Below are positions 5,424 to 11,991 of a stretch of DNA of 11,991 nucleotides, piece after piece. The translations under genes were made by a program, and so were the position numbers. Positions within the stretch are counted from its first letter, which is position 1, and every line of letters starts with the position of its first letter. This stretch comes from Candidatus Elusimicrobium euhamitermitis (lineage in GTDB: Bacteria; Elusimicrobiota; Elusimicrobia; Elusimicrobiales; Elusimicrobiaceae), in assembly GCA_031254225.1 (NCBI GenBank), contig JAIRUU010000024.1:1-11991 (forward strand), given 5' to 3'. Below the pieces are notes generated by a model. The model saw nothing but the letters and a program-made list of their open reading frames with translations, had not been told where the DNA came from and searched no databases.

Positions 5424-7130
5424 TTATTTCAGAGTTTTAAATTTATCCGCTAATTCCGCCAAGTCCCAGCGGACCGCGTCTTTGGAAACGCGCGCTTTAT
5501 ATTCGCACTGGCCGGCTTCCAGCGTCCTTGTGCTTACAACTATTCTGTGCGGCAGGCCTATAAGGTCGGCGTCTTTAAATTTAATGCCGGGCCGCTCGGC
5601 CCTGTCGTCGTACAAAACCTCAAAACCGGCGCCCTCCAGTTTTTTGTAAACGCCTTCCGCCGCTTCTTTGACTTTGGGGTTAATGTCCGCGTCAACTGTC
5701 GCGAGATACACGTCAAACGGCGCAAGCGGCGCGGGCCAGATTATGCCGTTTACGTCGTGGCTCTGCTCAATAGCCGCGGCAACCACGCGGCTTATGCCTA
5801 TGCCGTAACAGCCCATGAGAAACGGTTTTGATTTCTGGTTTTCGTCAAGAAATTCGGCTTTCATGGAAACGGAATATTTTGTGCCAAGTTTAAAAGTGTG
5901 CCCGACTTCAATGCCGCGCGTAAAAGTAAATTTGCCGCCGCATTTAGCGCACGCGTCGCCGGAGGCGGCTATTTTTAAGTCGGCGTAAATTTCAGGCTCA
6001 AAATCGCGCCCCGGGTTGACGTTAACCGCGTGCATATCTTTTTCATTGCCGCCGGCAACGCCGTTGACAACGCCGCGCACGTGATAATCCGCAATCAGTT
6101 TTACGCCCTTTTCTTTAAGACCGGCGGGACCCGCAAATCCGACGGGGGAGCCTGTCAGTTTTACATAAGTTTCCTCATTCGCTTTCTCAAGCTGGGAGGC
6201 TTTTAAAAACGATTTTAATTTATGCTCGTTAAGTTCATGGTCCCCGCGCATGAGGGCCGCGACGGGCTTTCCGTCGGCCGTGAAAACCAAAAGTTTAATA
6301 AGGTCCTCCGGCCTGCGCCCCAGCATTTTTGCGACGTCTTCCACGGTATGCGCGCCCGGCGTGGCGGCTTTTTCCATAGTTTTCAAACCTGACGCTGCGG
6401 GAAATACCGTCGGCATAATTTCCGCCTTTTCGGTATTTGCGGCGTAACCGCAGTGCGGGCAGTTAGCAATCTCGTTTTCGCCGGTTTCTGCCAGCACCAT
6501 AAATTCGTGCGAAAAATTGCCGCCTATCGCGCCGGTGTCGGCCTCAACCGGTTTAAATTTAAAACCGCAGCGCGTGAAAATTCTGACGTAAGCGTCATAA
6601 ATTTCCTGGTAATGTTTATTAATGCTGTCCTCGTCCGCGTGAAAAGAATAGCCGTCTTTCATATAAAATTCCCGCGCGCGCATAACGCCGAAGCGCGGGC
6701 GTATTTCGTCGCGGAATTTGGACGCGAACTGGTATAAAGAAACAGGCAGTTGTCTGTATGAGGTAACGTCGCGCTTGATTAAATTTGTAATGACTTCCTC
6801 GGCTGTAGGCGCAAAACAAAACTCCGCCCCTTTGCGGTCTTTAATGCGGAGCAGCTCCCTGCCGTAATAATTCCACCGCCCGCTCTCTTCCCAAAGTTCT
6901 TTGGGTTGTATCAAAGGCAGCCAAACTTCATTGCTTCCGGCTGCGTTCATTTCTTCGCGGACAATCTGCTCAACTTTTTTCAAAACTTTTAGGCCCAGCG
7001 GCAGCCACTCATAAATCCCGCTCGCCGTCTTGCGAATAAGTCCCGCGCGCAGCATAAGCTTGGCGGAAACGGTATCCGCGTCCTTCGGCGCCTCTTTTAA
7101 AGTAGGCAAATAATATTTTGATAATCTCAT
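5424..7130 (-). CDS. proS: Prolyl-tRNA synthetase, bacterial type with editing domain
   Basis: This class II aminoacyl-tRNA synthetase attaches proline to tRNA-Pro in the cytosol. At 568 residues it has the full bacterial (ProS type 1) length. The catalytic domain holds FAPTAEE (106-112), motif 2 FRDEIRPRFGVMRAREFYMK (139-158) and motif 3 GCYGIGISRVVAAAIEQ (440-456). The insertion (INS, YbaK-like) domain, which clears mischarged Ala-tRNA-Pro, lies at about 224-405. It includes EDLIKLLVF with K279 and is bracketed by CPHC (224-227) and CAKC (394-397). The C-terminal anticodon-binding domain starts near 470 (PFDVYLATVD) and contains YDDRAERPGIKFKDADLIGL. It is the last gene of the operon; its ATG overlaps the ispG stop as ATGA (7127-7130), so translation is probably coupled. 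Nothing unusual is seen. Confidence 0.97.
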   Translation of the reverse strand: MRLSKYYLPTLKEAPKDADTVSAKLMLRAGLIRKTASGIYEWLPLGLKVLKKVEQIVREEMNAAGSNEVWLPLIQPKELWEESGRWNYYGRELLRIKDRKGAEFCFAPTAEEVITNLIKRDVTSYRQLPVSLYQFASKFRDEIRPRFGVMRAREFYMKDGYSFHADEDSINKHYQEIYDAYVRIFTRCGFKFKPVEADTGAIGGNFSHEFMVLAETGENEIANCPHCGYAANTEKAEIMPTVFPAASGLKTMEKAATPGAHTVEDVAKMLGRRPEDLIKLLVFTADGKPVAALMRGDHELNEHKLKSFLKASQLEKANEETYVKLTGSPVGFAGPAGLKEKGVKLIADYHVRGVVNGVAGGNEKDMHAVNVNPGRDFEPEIYADLKIAASGDACAKCGGKFTFTRGIEVGHTFKLGTKYSVSMKAEFLDENQKSKPFLMGCYGIGISRVVAAAIEQSHDVNGIIWPAPLAPFDVYLATVDADINPKVKEAAEGVYKKLEGAGFEVLYDDRAERPGIKFKDADLIGLPHRIVVSTRTLEAGQCEYKARVSKDAVRWDLAELADKFKTLK

Positions 7131-8212
7131 ATTTTCCGCTCTCTGATTTTATTTAAAATTGTTTCTATCCATTTGTTCTGCGGGATTTTGCCTTCGGCGG
7201 CGCCGCGCTCAAACCATAAGCCCTCGCCCTGGCCGCCGGCTATGCCGAAGTCCGCGTCTCTTGCTTCGCCCGGGCCGTTGACTATGCAGCCCATTACGGC
7301 TATTTTCATGCCCGCGGATTTTTTTAAAAGTTCCGCGTCGCCGTAAATTTTTTCTTCCAGCTCTTTTACGACGGCTCCCACTTCAACGTTGCAGCGGCCG
7401 CACGTGGGGCAGGAAATAATGTCCGGCCCGAATTTACGCAGGCCCAAAGCTTTTAAAATTTCATATGCCGCGCGCACCTGAAGCGCGGGGTCTTCCGTAA
7501 GAGAAACTCTTATCGTCGCGCCTATGCCTTTTTGCAGCAGAGTTCCCAGCGCTATGGAACTTTTTACCGTGCCCGCCAAAAAACTGCCCGCTTCCGTCAG
7601 GCCTATATGCAGCGGCACGCCCGACTGCGAAGCAAATTTTTCATTGGCGGCAACGGTGCGCGCCGTGTCGTCCGCTTTAAGCGAAACCAAAACGTTTTTA
7701 AAATTTAGTTTTTCTAAAATATTAACCTGCTCCAGCGCCTCGTCCGTCATTACCCTCGCCCACTTCTCAACAGTCAAATCCGGAGAGCCGGAAATATTTT
7801 TCAGATATTTTAACGAGCCCGCGTTTACGCCTATGCGTATTGCAACGCCGCCGTCTTTGCACGCGCGCACAACTTCCTCCGTGTTTTTTATATTGCCGAT
7901 ATTACCCGGGTTAATGCGCACTTTGTCAACGCCCTGTTTAACCGCCTCAAGCGCGAGTTTATAATCAAAATGAATATCCGCGACGAGAGGCGTGTGAATC
8001 CGCTTTTTAATTTCGCCCAGCGCGCGGGCCGCGTCCATGTCCGGCACGGCCACGCGGTTAATTTCACAGCCGGCGTTTTCCAGACGTAAAATCTGGGCAG
8101 CGGTGGCTGCGGCGTCCCGCGTGTCCGTATTACACATGCTCTGCACGCGCACGGGATTTTTTCCGCCTAAAATAAATTTGCCTACTTTAACTTCTCTCGT
8201 TATATTACCCAT
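7127..8212 (-). CDS. ispG: 4-hydroxy-3-methylbut-2-enyl diphosphate synthase (IspG/GcpE)
   Basis: This iron-sulfur enzyme of the MEP isoprenoid pathway converts 2-C-methyl-D-erythritol 2,4-cyclodiphosphate to HMBPP in the cytosol. The TIM-barrel part includes VQSMCNTDTRD, VADIHFDYKLA and VRINPGNIGN. The C-terminal part carries the [4Fe-4S] ligands C268 and C271 in SCPTCGRCN and C309 in MGCIVNGPGEARDADFGIAG, with the conserved E316; all required residues are present. The 361-residue length is that of the short bacterial form. I chose the ATG at 8210-8212 (MGNITREVKVG), which fits the family N-terminus; a TTG 11 codons upstream at 8245 would add residues without family support. The start overlaps the previous gene by 13 nt, and no ribosome binding site is visible, so translation is probably coupled. 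In the same operon dxr supplies an earlier step of the pathway. Confidence 0.95.
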   Translation of the reverse strand: MGNITREVKVGKFILGGKNPVRVQSMCNTDTRDAAATAAQILRLENAGCEINRVAVPDMDAARALGEIKKRIHTPLVADIHFDYKLALEAVKQGVDKVRINPGNIGNIKNTEEVVRACKDGGVAIRIGVNAGSLKYLKNISGSPDLTVEKWARVMTDEALEQVNILEKLNFKNVLVSLKADDTARTVAANEKFASQSGVPLHIGLTEAGSFLAGTVKSSIALGTLLQKGIGATIRVSLTEDPALQVRAAYEILKALGLRKFGPDIISCPTCGRCNVEVGAVVKELEEKIYGDAELLKKSAGMKIAVMGCIVNGPGEARDADFGIAGGQGEGLWFERGAAEGKIPQNKWIETILNKIRERKI

Positions 8213-8616
8213 AAAATCATGTAGCAGGTTATCGCGACTAAACAAAAAGTTATACCGAAAGCGCGCCAGATTTTTTGTCCCGTAGTAAGTTCCACCGGGT
8301 GGCCGAAGCCGCGTTCGTCGCGCTCAAACCGCGCTATCGGAAACAGCGGCAGATAAAGCGGCGCAAAATAAAGACAACGCCCGAGCGGCACGGTCAGCAG
8401 CGGCATGGAACGGCGGCGCGGGTTCCTTTCGTGCGGCGGAATGTCCTGGCCGTCCTCAAGCCCCATTTTACGTCTGAACTTGCAGGCAATTTCCACGCGC
8501 TCAAGCAAAATATCTTCTTCGGCGGAAAGCGGGCGCGGCAGTTTTTTTAAATCTTCAAGCGCGGCGCAGTATTCAAAATTTTTGATTTTATTTTTTATTT
8601 CCTCAAGCCGCGTCAT
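8200..8616 (-). CDS. Small membrane-anchored protein of unknown function
   Basis: This 138-residue protein matches no family I can name. Residues 1-50 are charged and helical (LEEIKNKIKNFEYCAALEDL, then a leucine-rich stretch). The middle has a proline- and arginine-rich segment (HERNPRRRS) and a moderately hydrophobic stretch (72-95). Residues about 118-138 form one clear C-terminal transmembrane helix (AFGITFCLVAITCYMILWVI) that runs to the stop. It looks like a tail-anchored inner-membrane protein with a cytosolic N-terminal part. Evidence that it is real: it fills the space between rseP and ispG exactly, with a 3-nt gap on one side and a 13-nt overlap on the other, and GGAGA lies 12 nt before its ATG. 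A role linked to RseP or the envelope can only be guessed from position. Confidence 0.75.
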   Translation of the reverse strand: MTRLEEIKNKIKNFEYCAALEDLKKLPRPLSAEEDILLERVEIACKFRRKMGLEDGQDIPPHERNPRRRSMPLLTVPLGRCLYFAPLYLPLFPIARFERDERGFGHPVELTTGQKIWRAFGITFCLVAITCYMILWVI

Positions 8617-8619
8617 AAA

Positions 8620-9744
8620 TTATTTTTTCTCCGGCGCCTGCTCCGCGGCGGCGGGCTGCGCGGCGGGCTTTTTAATTATCCTCTTAACGTCCCCCACCGT
8701 CGCGTAAAAGACAAGAAGGATAAGCAGCACAAGGCCTGCGTCCAGACATTTTTTTACAAATTTCTCAGTCGGCGCTTTGCCGGAAACGCCTTCCCACAAA
8801 AACATCAGCGCGTAACCGCCGTCAAGCACCGGAATGGGAAATAAATTAAACATGCCTACCGCTAGACTCAAAAGGCCTATCAGCCAGATAAAATCCATCA
8901 CGCCCGTGCTGACCGCTTTATGAATAATGTTGACTATTCCGACGGGTCCCGCCAAATCCGGCGCTTTTTTTGCGGCAAGACTTTTATAAATTGACAAGAG
9001 CGAAAATTTTGTCCAGTACCAGCACTGGTACGCGCCCGCGCTTATTGCCGAGAAAACCGTGACCTTTTTATAAACCGGTTTTGCCGTTATGCCAAGCAGA
9101 CTGCCGGCCGCCGTAAAATCAGAATATTTTACGGGGATGTTCATAATTTCGTCCGCTCTCTGGTAAGACAAAGTAAAATCCCCGTTAATCCTTTTTACTT
9201 CGTCCAAAACGTTCTGCCAGTTGTTTATCTGCACGCCGTTAATCCTGACAATCCTGTCGCCCTGCCGCACGCCGGCCTTGTCCGCGCTCATGCCGGAAAT
9301 AACCGTGTCAACCGCAGGCGGTATTTTGGACAAATCGCTTTCCGCCAGCCGGCCGGCCGCCAGCGCCAGGCCGGTAAAAATCGCAAAAGCCAAAACATAA
9401 TTCATCGTCGCGCCGGAGATGACCATCAGAAATTTCTGCCACCATTTTTTTGACGCGAACTCATGACTTTTCGGCGCGTGTTTGCCGTCTTTGTTGTCAA
9501 CAAACATTTCCCCCGCCGGATTTACAAAGCCGCCGAAAGGCACGGCGCGCACGCTGTATTTTGTGCGGCCTCTTTTTTTAGACCACAAAACTTTGCCCAG
9601 GCCAAAAGAAAATTCCAGAACTCTTATCCCAGTCAGCCTGCACATGATAAAGTGGCCGAACTCATGTATTAAAATTATCGGGCTCAACACCACAAGCACG
9701 GCAACCGCCGTGAGTAAAAAAGAAAGTATTTTTGACACTAACAT
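8620..9744 (-). CDS. rseP: Site-2 intramembrane zinc metalloprotease RseP
   Basis: This S2P-family protease cuts transmembrane segments, typically of anti-sigma factors after a first-site cut and of leftover signal peptides, within the inner membrane. At 374 residues it has a single PDZ domain, unlike the two of E. coli RseP (about 450). The first transmembrane helix carries the zinc site IHEFGH (H27, E28, H31). It is followed by the GFVNPAGEMF loop and the second helix (about 106-130). The PDZ domain covers about 145-205 (SADKAGVRQGDRIVRINGVQ). The third zinc ligand lies in MFNLFPIPVLDGG (D308). The last helix is about 335-350, and the tail is rich in Ala, Pro, Gln and Lys. The start ATG abuts the dxr stop with no gap, with a weak AAGGCGG upstream. 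No anti-sigma factor or sigma gene is in the window, so the substrate is unknown. Confidence 0.95.
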   Translation of the reverse strand: MLVSKILSFLLTAVAVLVVLSPIILIHEFGHFIMCRLTGIRVLEFSFGLGKVLWSKKRGRTKYSVRAVPFGGFVNPAGEMFVDNKDGKHAPKSHEFASKKWWQKFLMVISGATMNYVLAFAIFTGLALAAGRLAESDLSKIPPAVDTVISGMSADKAGVRQGDRIVRINGVQINNWQNVLDEVKRINGDFTLSYQRADEIMNIPVKYSDFTAAGSLLGITAKPVYKKVTVFSAISAGAYQCWYWTKFSLLSIYKSLAAKKAPDLAGPVGIVNIIHKAVSTGVMDFIWLIGLLSLAVGMFNLFPIPVLDGGYALMFLWEGVSGKAPTEKFVKKCLDAGLVLLILLVFYATVGDVKRIIKKPAAQPAAAEQAPEKK

Positions 9745-10932
9745 TTAAATAACCGCCTTTTTATATTTTTTATTTTTTAACAATTCCGTCGTTTTTTCCT
9801 TGGCCCAGGCGTCAATTTCCATAGCTTCGGACAAAGTTACTTTTCCGGCGCGGCCGGGGAAACCGTCAAGCGCCGTATACACAAGCTTAGGAATATCCGT
9901 AAATAAAATTTCTTCTTTAAGGTAAGCGTCCACGGCCACCTCGTCCGCCGCGCTCAGCACGGCCGGAAACCCGCCGCCTTTCTGCGCCGCCCAGAGCGCA
10001 AGCTCAAGGCACGGGAATTTTTTAAAATCCGGTGTTAAAAATTCAAGCTTCGCAATATCGCGCACTCCCAGTTTTCTGACGGGGCTTGGCATACGGGACG
10101 GATAAGTAATCGCATACTGTATGGGCACGCGCATGTCGGGCAAAGACATTTGCGCGAGCACGCTGCCGTCGTTAAATTCCACCGCGGAATGCATTATTGA
10201 CTGCGGATGCACCACAATTTCAATCTTATCCAGCGGCACGTTAAAAAGGTGCATAATCTCAATAGCTTCAAAACCTTTGTTCATCAAAGTGGCGGAATCT
10301 ATGGTAATTTTTTTGCCCATTACCCAGCGCGGATGCGCAAGCGCGGCGGAAGGTTTAACGCGGCTGAGCGCGCCTTTATAATGCAAAAACGGCCCGCCGG
10401 ACGCGGTCAGCAGCAGCCTTGAAATATTTTCTTCTTTCCTGCCCGCCGGCGTGCCCTGCAAAGCCTGGAAAATGGCGGACGGCTCGGAGTCAACGGGCAG
10501 TATGGCCGCTTTCCACCTGTAACATTCTTCCATCAGGCTGCGGCCGGCCATGACAATGGGTTCTTTATTTGCCAGCGCAATGGTTTTGCCGCTTTTTATA
10601 GCGGACACAAGAGGCATAAACCCTACGGAGCCCACAAGCCCGTTCACAATCAAATCCGCGCTGGGCAGCGAGGACAGAAACATCAGACTGTCAATATCCG
10701 GCGGCAAAAGTTTTGTGCCCTGCGGGACAAAAGGCTTGACTTTCTTATAACTGTTTTCGTTCATCACCGCGGCAAAGCGCGGCTTAAATTTTTGCAGCTG
10801 CTTAATAAACAAATCCGCGCTGGAGTTCGCCGTGACAGCCAGCACGACGTACTGCGGCCCCAGCCTTTCAATTACGTCTAAGGCGGAAACGCCTATTGAG
10901 CCCGTTGAACCCAAAACTACGATATTTTTCAT
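9745..10932 (-). CDS. dxr: 1-deoxy-D-xylulose 5-phosphate reductoisomerase
   Basis: Dxr (IspC) performs the first committed MEP-pathway step, NADPH-dependent rearrangement and reduction of DXP to 2-C-methyl-D-erythritol 4-phosphate, in the cytosol. The 395-residue length is normal. The NADPH-binding Rossmann motif is GSTGSIG at 8-14, with LANKEPIVMAG at 120-130. The metal site is PVDSEPSA (D148, E150) plus E222 in MNKGFEAIEIMHLF. The substrate-binding parts are TASGGPF (177-182) and HPRWVMGKKITIDSATLMNK (200-219). HPQSIMHSAVEF (242-253) is also diagnostic. The start overlaps the cdsA stop as ATGA (10929-10932), with no Shine-Dalgarno sequence, so it is probably translated by coupling. It shares the operon with ispG, a later enzyme of the same pathway; the intervening steps are encoded elsewhere. 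Confidence 0.97.
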   Translation of the reverse strand: MKNIVVLGSTGSIGVSALDVIERLGPQYVVLAVTANSSADLFIKQLQKFKPRFAAVMNENSYKKVKPFVPQGTKLLPPDIDSLMFLSSLPSADLIVNGLVGSVGFMPLVSAIKSGKTIALANKEPIVMAGRSLMEECYRWKAAILPVDSEPSAIFQALQGTPAGRKEENISRLLLTASGGPFLHYKGALSRVKPSAALAHPRWVMGKKITIDSATLMNKGFEAIEIMHLFNVPLDKIEIVVHPQSIMHSAVEFNDGSVLAQMSLPDMRVPIQYAITYPSRMPSPVRKLGVRDIAKLEFLTPDFKKFPCLELALWAAQKGGGFPAVLSAADEVAVDAYLKEEILFTDIPKLVYTALDGFPGRAGKVTLSEAMEIDAWAKEKTTELLKNKKYKKAVI

Positions 10933-11750
10933 ATAAAAAATAAAACCGCGTAATAAAATACCGGCGCGAGAAGAAGATAAGAATCAAACCTGTCCAAAAA
11001 CCCGCCGTGGCCGGGCAGTAAATTTGAAGAATCTTTTACGCCGGTGCTGCGCTTGATAATGCTTTCCGATAAATCAGATATCTGGCCTACGACGGCTATC
11101 AGCAGACCCAAAATTGCCGCCTCCCAGTGCGTGAGAAACATCGGCAGCAAAAGCGCGCGCAGCCCTATGGCCGCGGCCACGGCAAACAGCGTGCCGCCGA
11201 CGGCGCCTTCCCACGTTTTTTTTGGGCTGACTTCTTTATTCATTTTATGTCTGCCGAAAGCGAGGCCCGTAAAATAAGCCATAGTGTCGCACACCCAGAC
11301 GGTAATTAACATAAAAAGCGTAAGATACTCGCCGTAATTTTCAATGTCGCGTATATTAATGAGGTGGGCCAGCGTCCACGGTATAAAAAACACGCCGAAG
11401 AAAGTAAACGCCGCCCGCTCAATGCTCCTGCGCGGCGTAATAACTTCCACAAACATTATTCCTAAAATAACAAAACTTATTGTAAACGGATAAAGATTGT
11501 CCGGCATATTAATATTCGCGGCCGCCGCGCTGCGGCCCAGAATAGCCGCCGCCGCCATAATGAGACCGAAAAATATTAGAGAGAACATGTGCACGGGCTT
11601 GCGCCCCGCGCGCATGATAAGGCCGTATTCATAGAGGCACAGGGCAATCACGCAGGCCACAAATGCCATATAAACAAGACCGCCGAAGTGTATGGCGGCA
11701 ATAATCAGGGGAATGCCGATTAAGGCGGTAATTATCCGTGGAAGTAACAT
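10929..11750 (-). CDS. cdsA: Phosphatidate cytidylyltransferase (CDP-diglyceride synthase)
   Basis: This polytopic inner-membrane enzyme makes CDP-diacylglycerol from phosphatidic acid and CTP, the branch point for bacterial phospholipids. The 273 residues show about eight hydrophobic segments. The family signature is complete near the C-terminus: S230-IIKR-x4-KD-x5-PGHGGFLDRFD to D256, including the metal-binding aspartates. An upstream conserved piece is VWVCDTMAYFTG (151-162) followed by SPKKTWEG (175-182). The ATG at 11748-11750 gives MLLPRIITALIGIP, a usual N-terminus for the family. No ribosome binding site is present, and TAAAAT (11757-11762) ends 6 nt upstream. It is the first gene of the six-gene operon seen here. 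In many bacteria uppS directly precedes cdsA; in this window no uppS is present in the 241 nt upstream. Confidence 0.96.
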   Translation of the reverse strand: MLLPRIITALIGIPLIIAAIHFGGLVYMAFVACVIALCLYEYGLIMRAGRKPVHMFSLIFFGLIMAAAAILGRSAAAANINMPDNLYPFTISFVILGIMFVEVITPRRSIERAAFTFFGVFFIPWTLAHLINIRDIENYGEYLTLFMLITVWVCDTMAYFTGLAFGRHKMNKEVSPKKTWEGAVGGTLFAVAAAIGLRALLLPMFLTHWEAAILGLLIAVVGQISDLSESIIKRSTGVKDSSNLLPGHGGFLDRFDSYLLLAPVFYYAVLFFI

Positions 11751-11775
11751 AAAGAAATTTTACTAAATAAATGGA

Positions 11776-11796
11776 GTGATTTTCCTGGAAAATCAC
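11776..11796. promoter_or_regulatory. Perfect 21-bp interrupted palindrome upstream of cdsA
   Basis: GTGATTTTCC and its exact reverse complement GGAAAATCAC are separated by one T, 26 nt before the cdsA start codon. The one-base centre makes it a poor RNA hairpin and a good dimeric-repressor-like DNA site. It lies upstream of the TAAAAT candidate -10. Its position at the head of the envelope/isoprenoid operon suggests an operator. No regulator can be named. Confidence 0.45.
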
Positions 11797-11845
11797 ACAT
11801 TATTTCACAACGCCTTTGGCTGGGTGCTTCGCAGTCCTCTTGATT

Positions 11846-11991
11846 CGCTCGCTTCGTTCGCATTGGCTTCTTATGAAAAATTTCTTCGGTATTTGGGTAA
11901 ATTTCAATTTTTTTCGGGCTAACGTACCGTTTCGTCGCTTGCGCTCCTCAACTTCTCAGTACGACGCGCCCGAAAGAAAATTGAAATTTCC
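11846..11991. repeat. Dispersed hairpin repeat, copy B (cut by window end)
   Basis: Second copy of the element at the left edge: 11875-11991 matches 31-147 at 116 of 117 positions, in the same orientation, and 11846-11874 is a weaker match to 1-30. The left hairpin arm is complete and the right arm is cut by the window end. The T-to-A difference at 11964 lies between the inner GTACG and the outer stem. It stands upstream of cdsA, about 95 nt from the start codon, so it could also act on transcription entering the operon from the right. Confidence 0.88.

Noticed and set aside
8213..8245. Longer ispG start at a TTG giving 11 extra residues.
   Set aside because: The extension has no family support and lies within the coding end of the upstream gene; the ATG at 8210-8212 fits the usual IspG N-terminus.
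1..11991. The repeated ends could mean a circular molecule (plasmid or phage) with a terminal overlap.
   Set aside because: The outermost flanks differ (1-30 versus 11846-11874), there is one internal mismatch, and the gene content is ordinary chromosomal housekeeping with no replication or phage genes. A dispersed repeat explains the match better.

Overview
This window looks like chromosomal DNA of a Gram-negative-type (diderm) bacterium with the MEP isoprenoid pathway. The type IV pilin-like protein, with its long charged leader and GFTLIELLVVVLIIGILAAI core, together with the gene mix suggests a member of Elusimicrobia. That assignment rests on family recognition only and is tentative. Base composition is mixed: GC-rich codons inside genes and AT-rich gaps between them.

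Layout. Positions 1-406 carry no convincing gene, only dispersed-repeat material: a 140-bp imperfect hairpin element followed by several short GC-rich hairpins. Then, on the minus strand, come an M42-family metal-dependent aminopeptidase (407-1447) and a single type IV pilin-like gene (1616-2161) with a clear promoter overlapped by an AT-rich palindrome. On the plus strand, divergent from the pilin, is a class II fructose-bisphosphate aldolase (2308-3285), closed by a strong bidirectional terminator. Two tandem paralogous genes follow on the minus strand (3369-4148 and 4379-5164). They encode secreted proteins with about 20 cysteines each, of a family I do not recognise. Each copy carries near-identical control DNA: a 33-bp upstream block, promoter, ribosome binding site and terminator.

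From 11750 down to 5424 runs a tightly packed minus-strand operon, in transcription order cdsA - dxr - rseP - small unknown membrane protein - ispG - proS. Junctions are ATGA overlaps, a direct stop-start abutment, a 3-nt gap and a 13-nt overlap. It combines phospholipid precursor synthesis (CdsA), two MEP-pathway steps (Dxr and IspG), an intramembrane envelope-stress protease (RseP) and prolyl-tRNA charging (ProS). This is a classic bacterial envelope/isoprenoid neighbourhood, but the usual upstream uppS is not next to cdsA. In its place are a perfect 21-bp interrupted palindrome and a second copy of the dispersed repeat.

The window starts in one copy of that repeat and ends inside another (116 of 117 positions identical). 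The element is therefore probably multicopy, and the window edges may be assembly breakpoints. The least explained content is the cysteine-rich paralog pair, the dispersed hairpin repeat, the unknown gene in the operon, and three palindromes placed at promoters.
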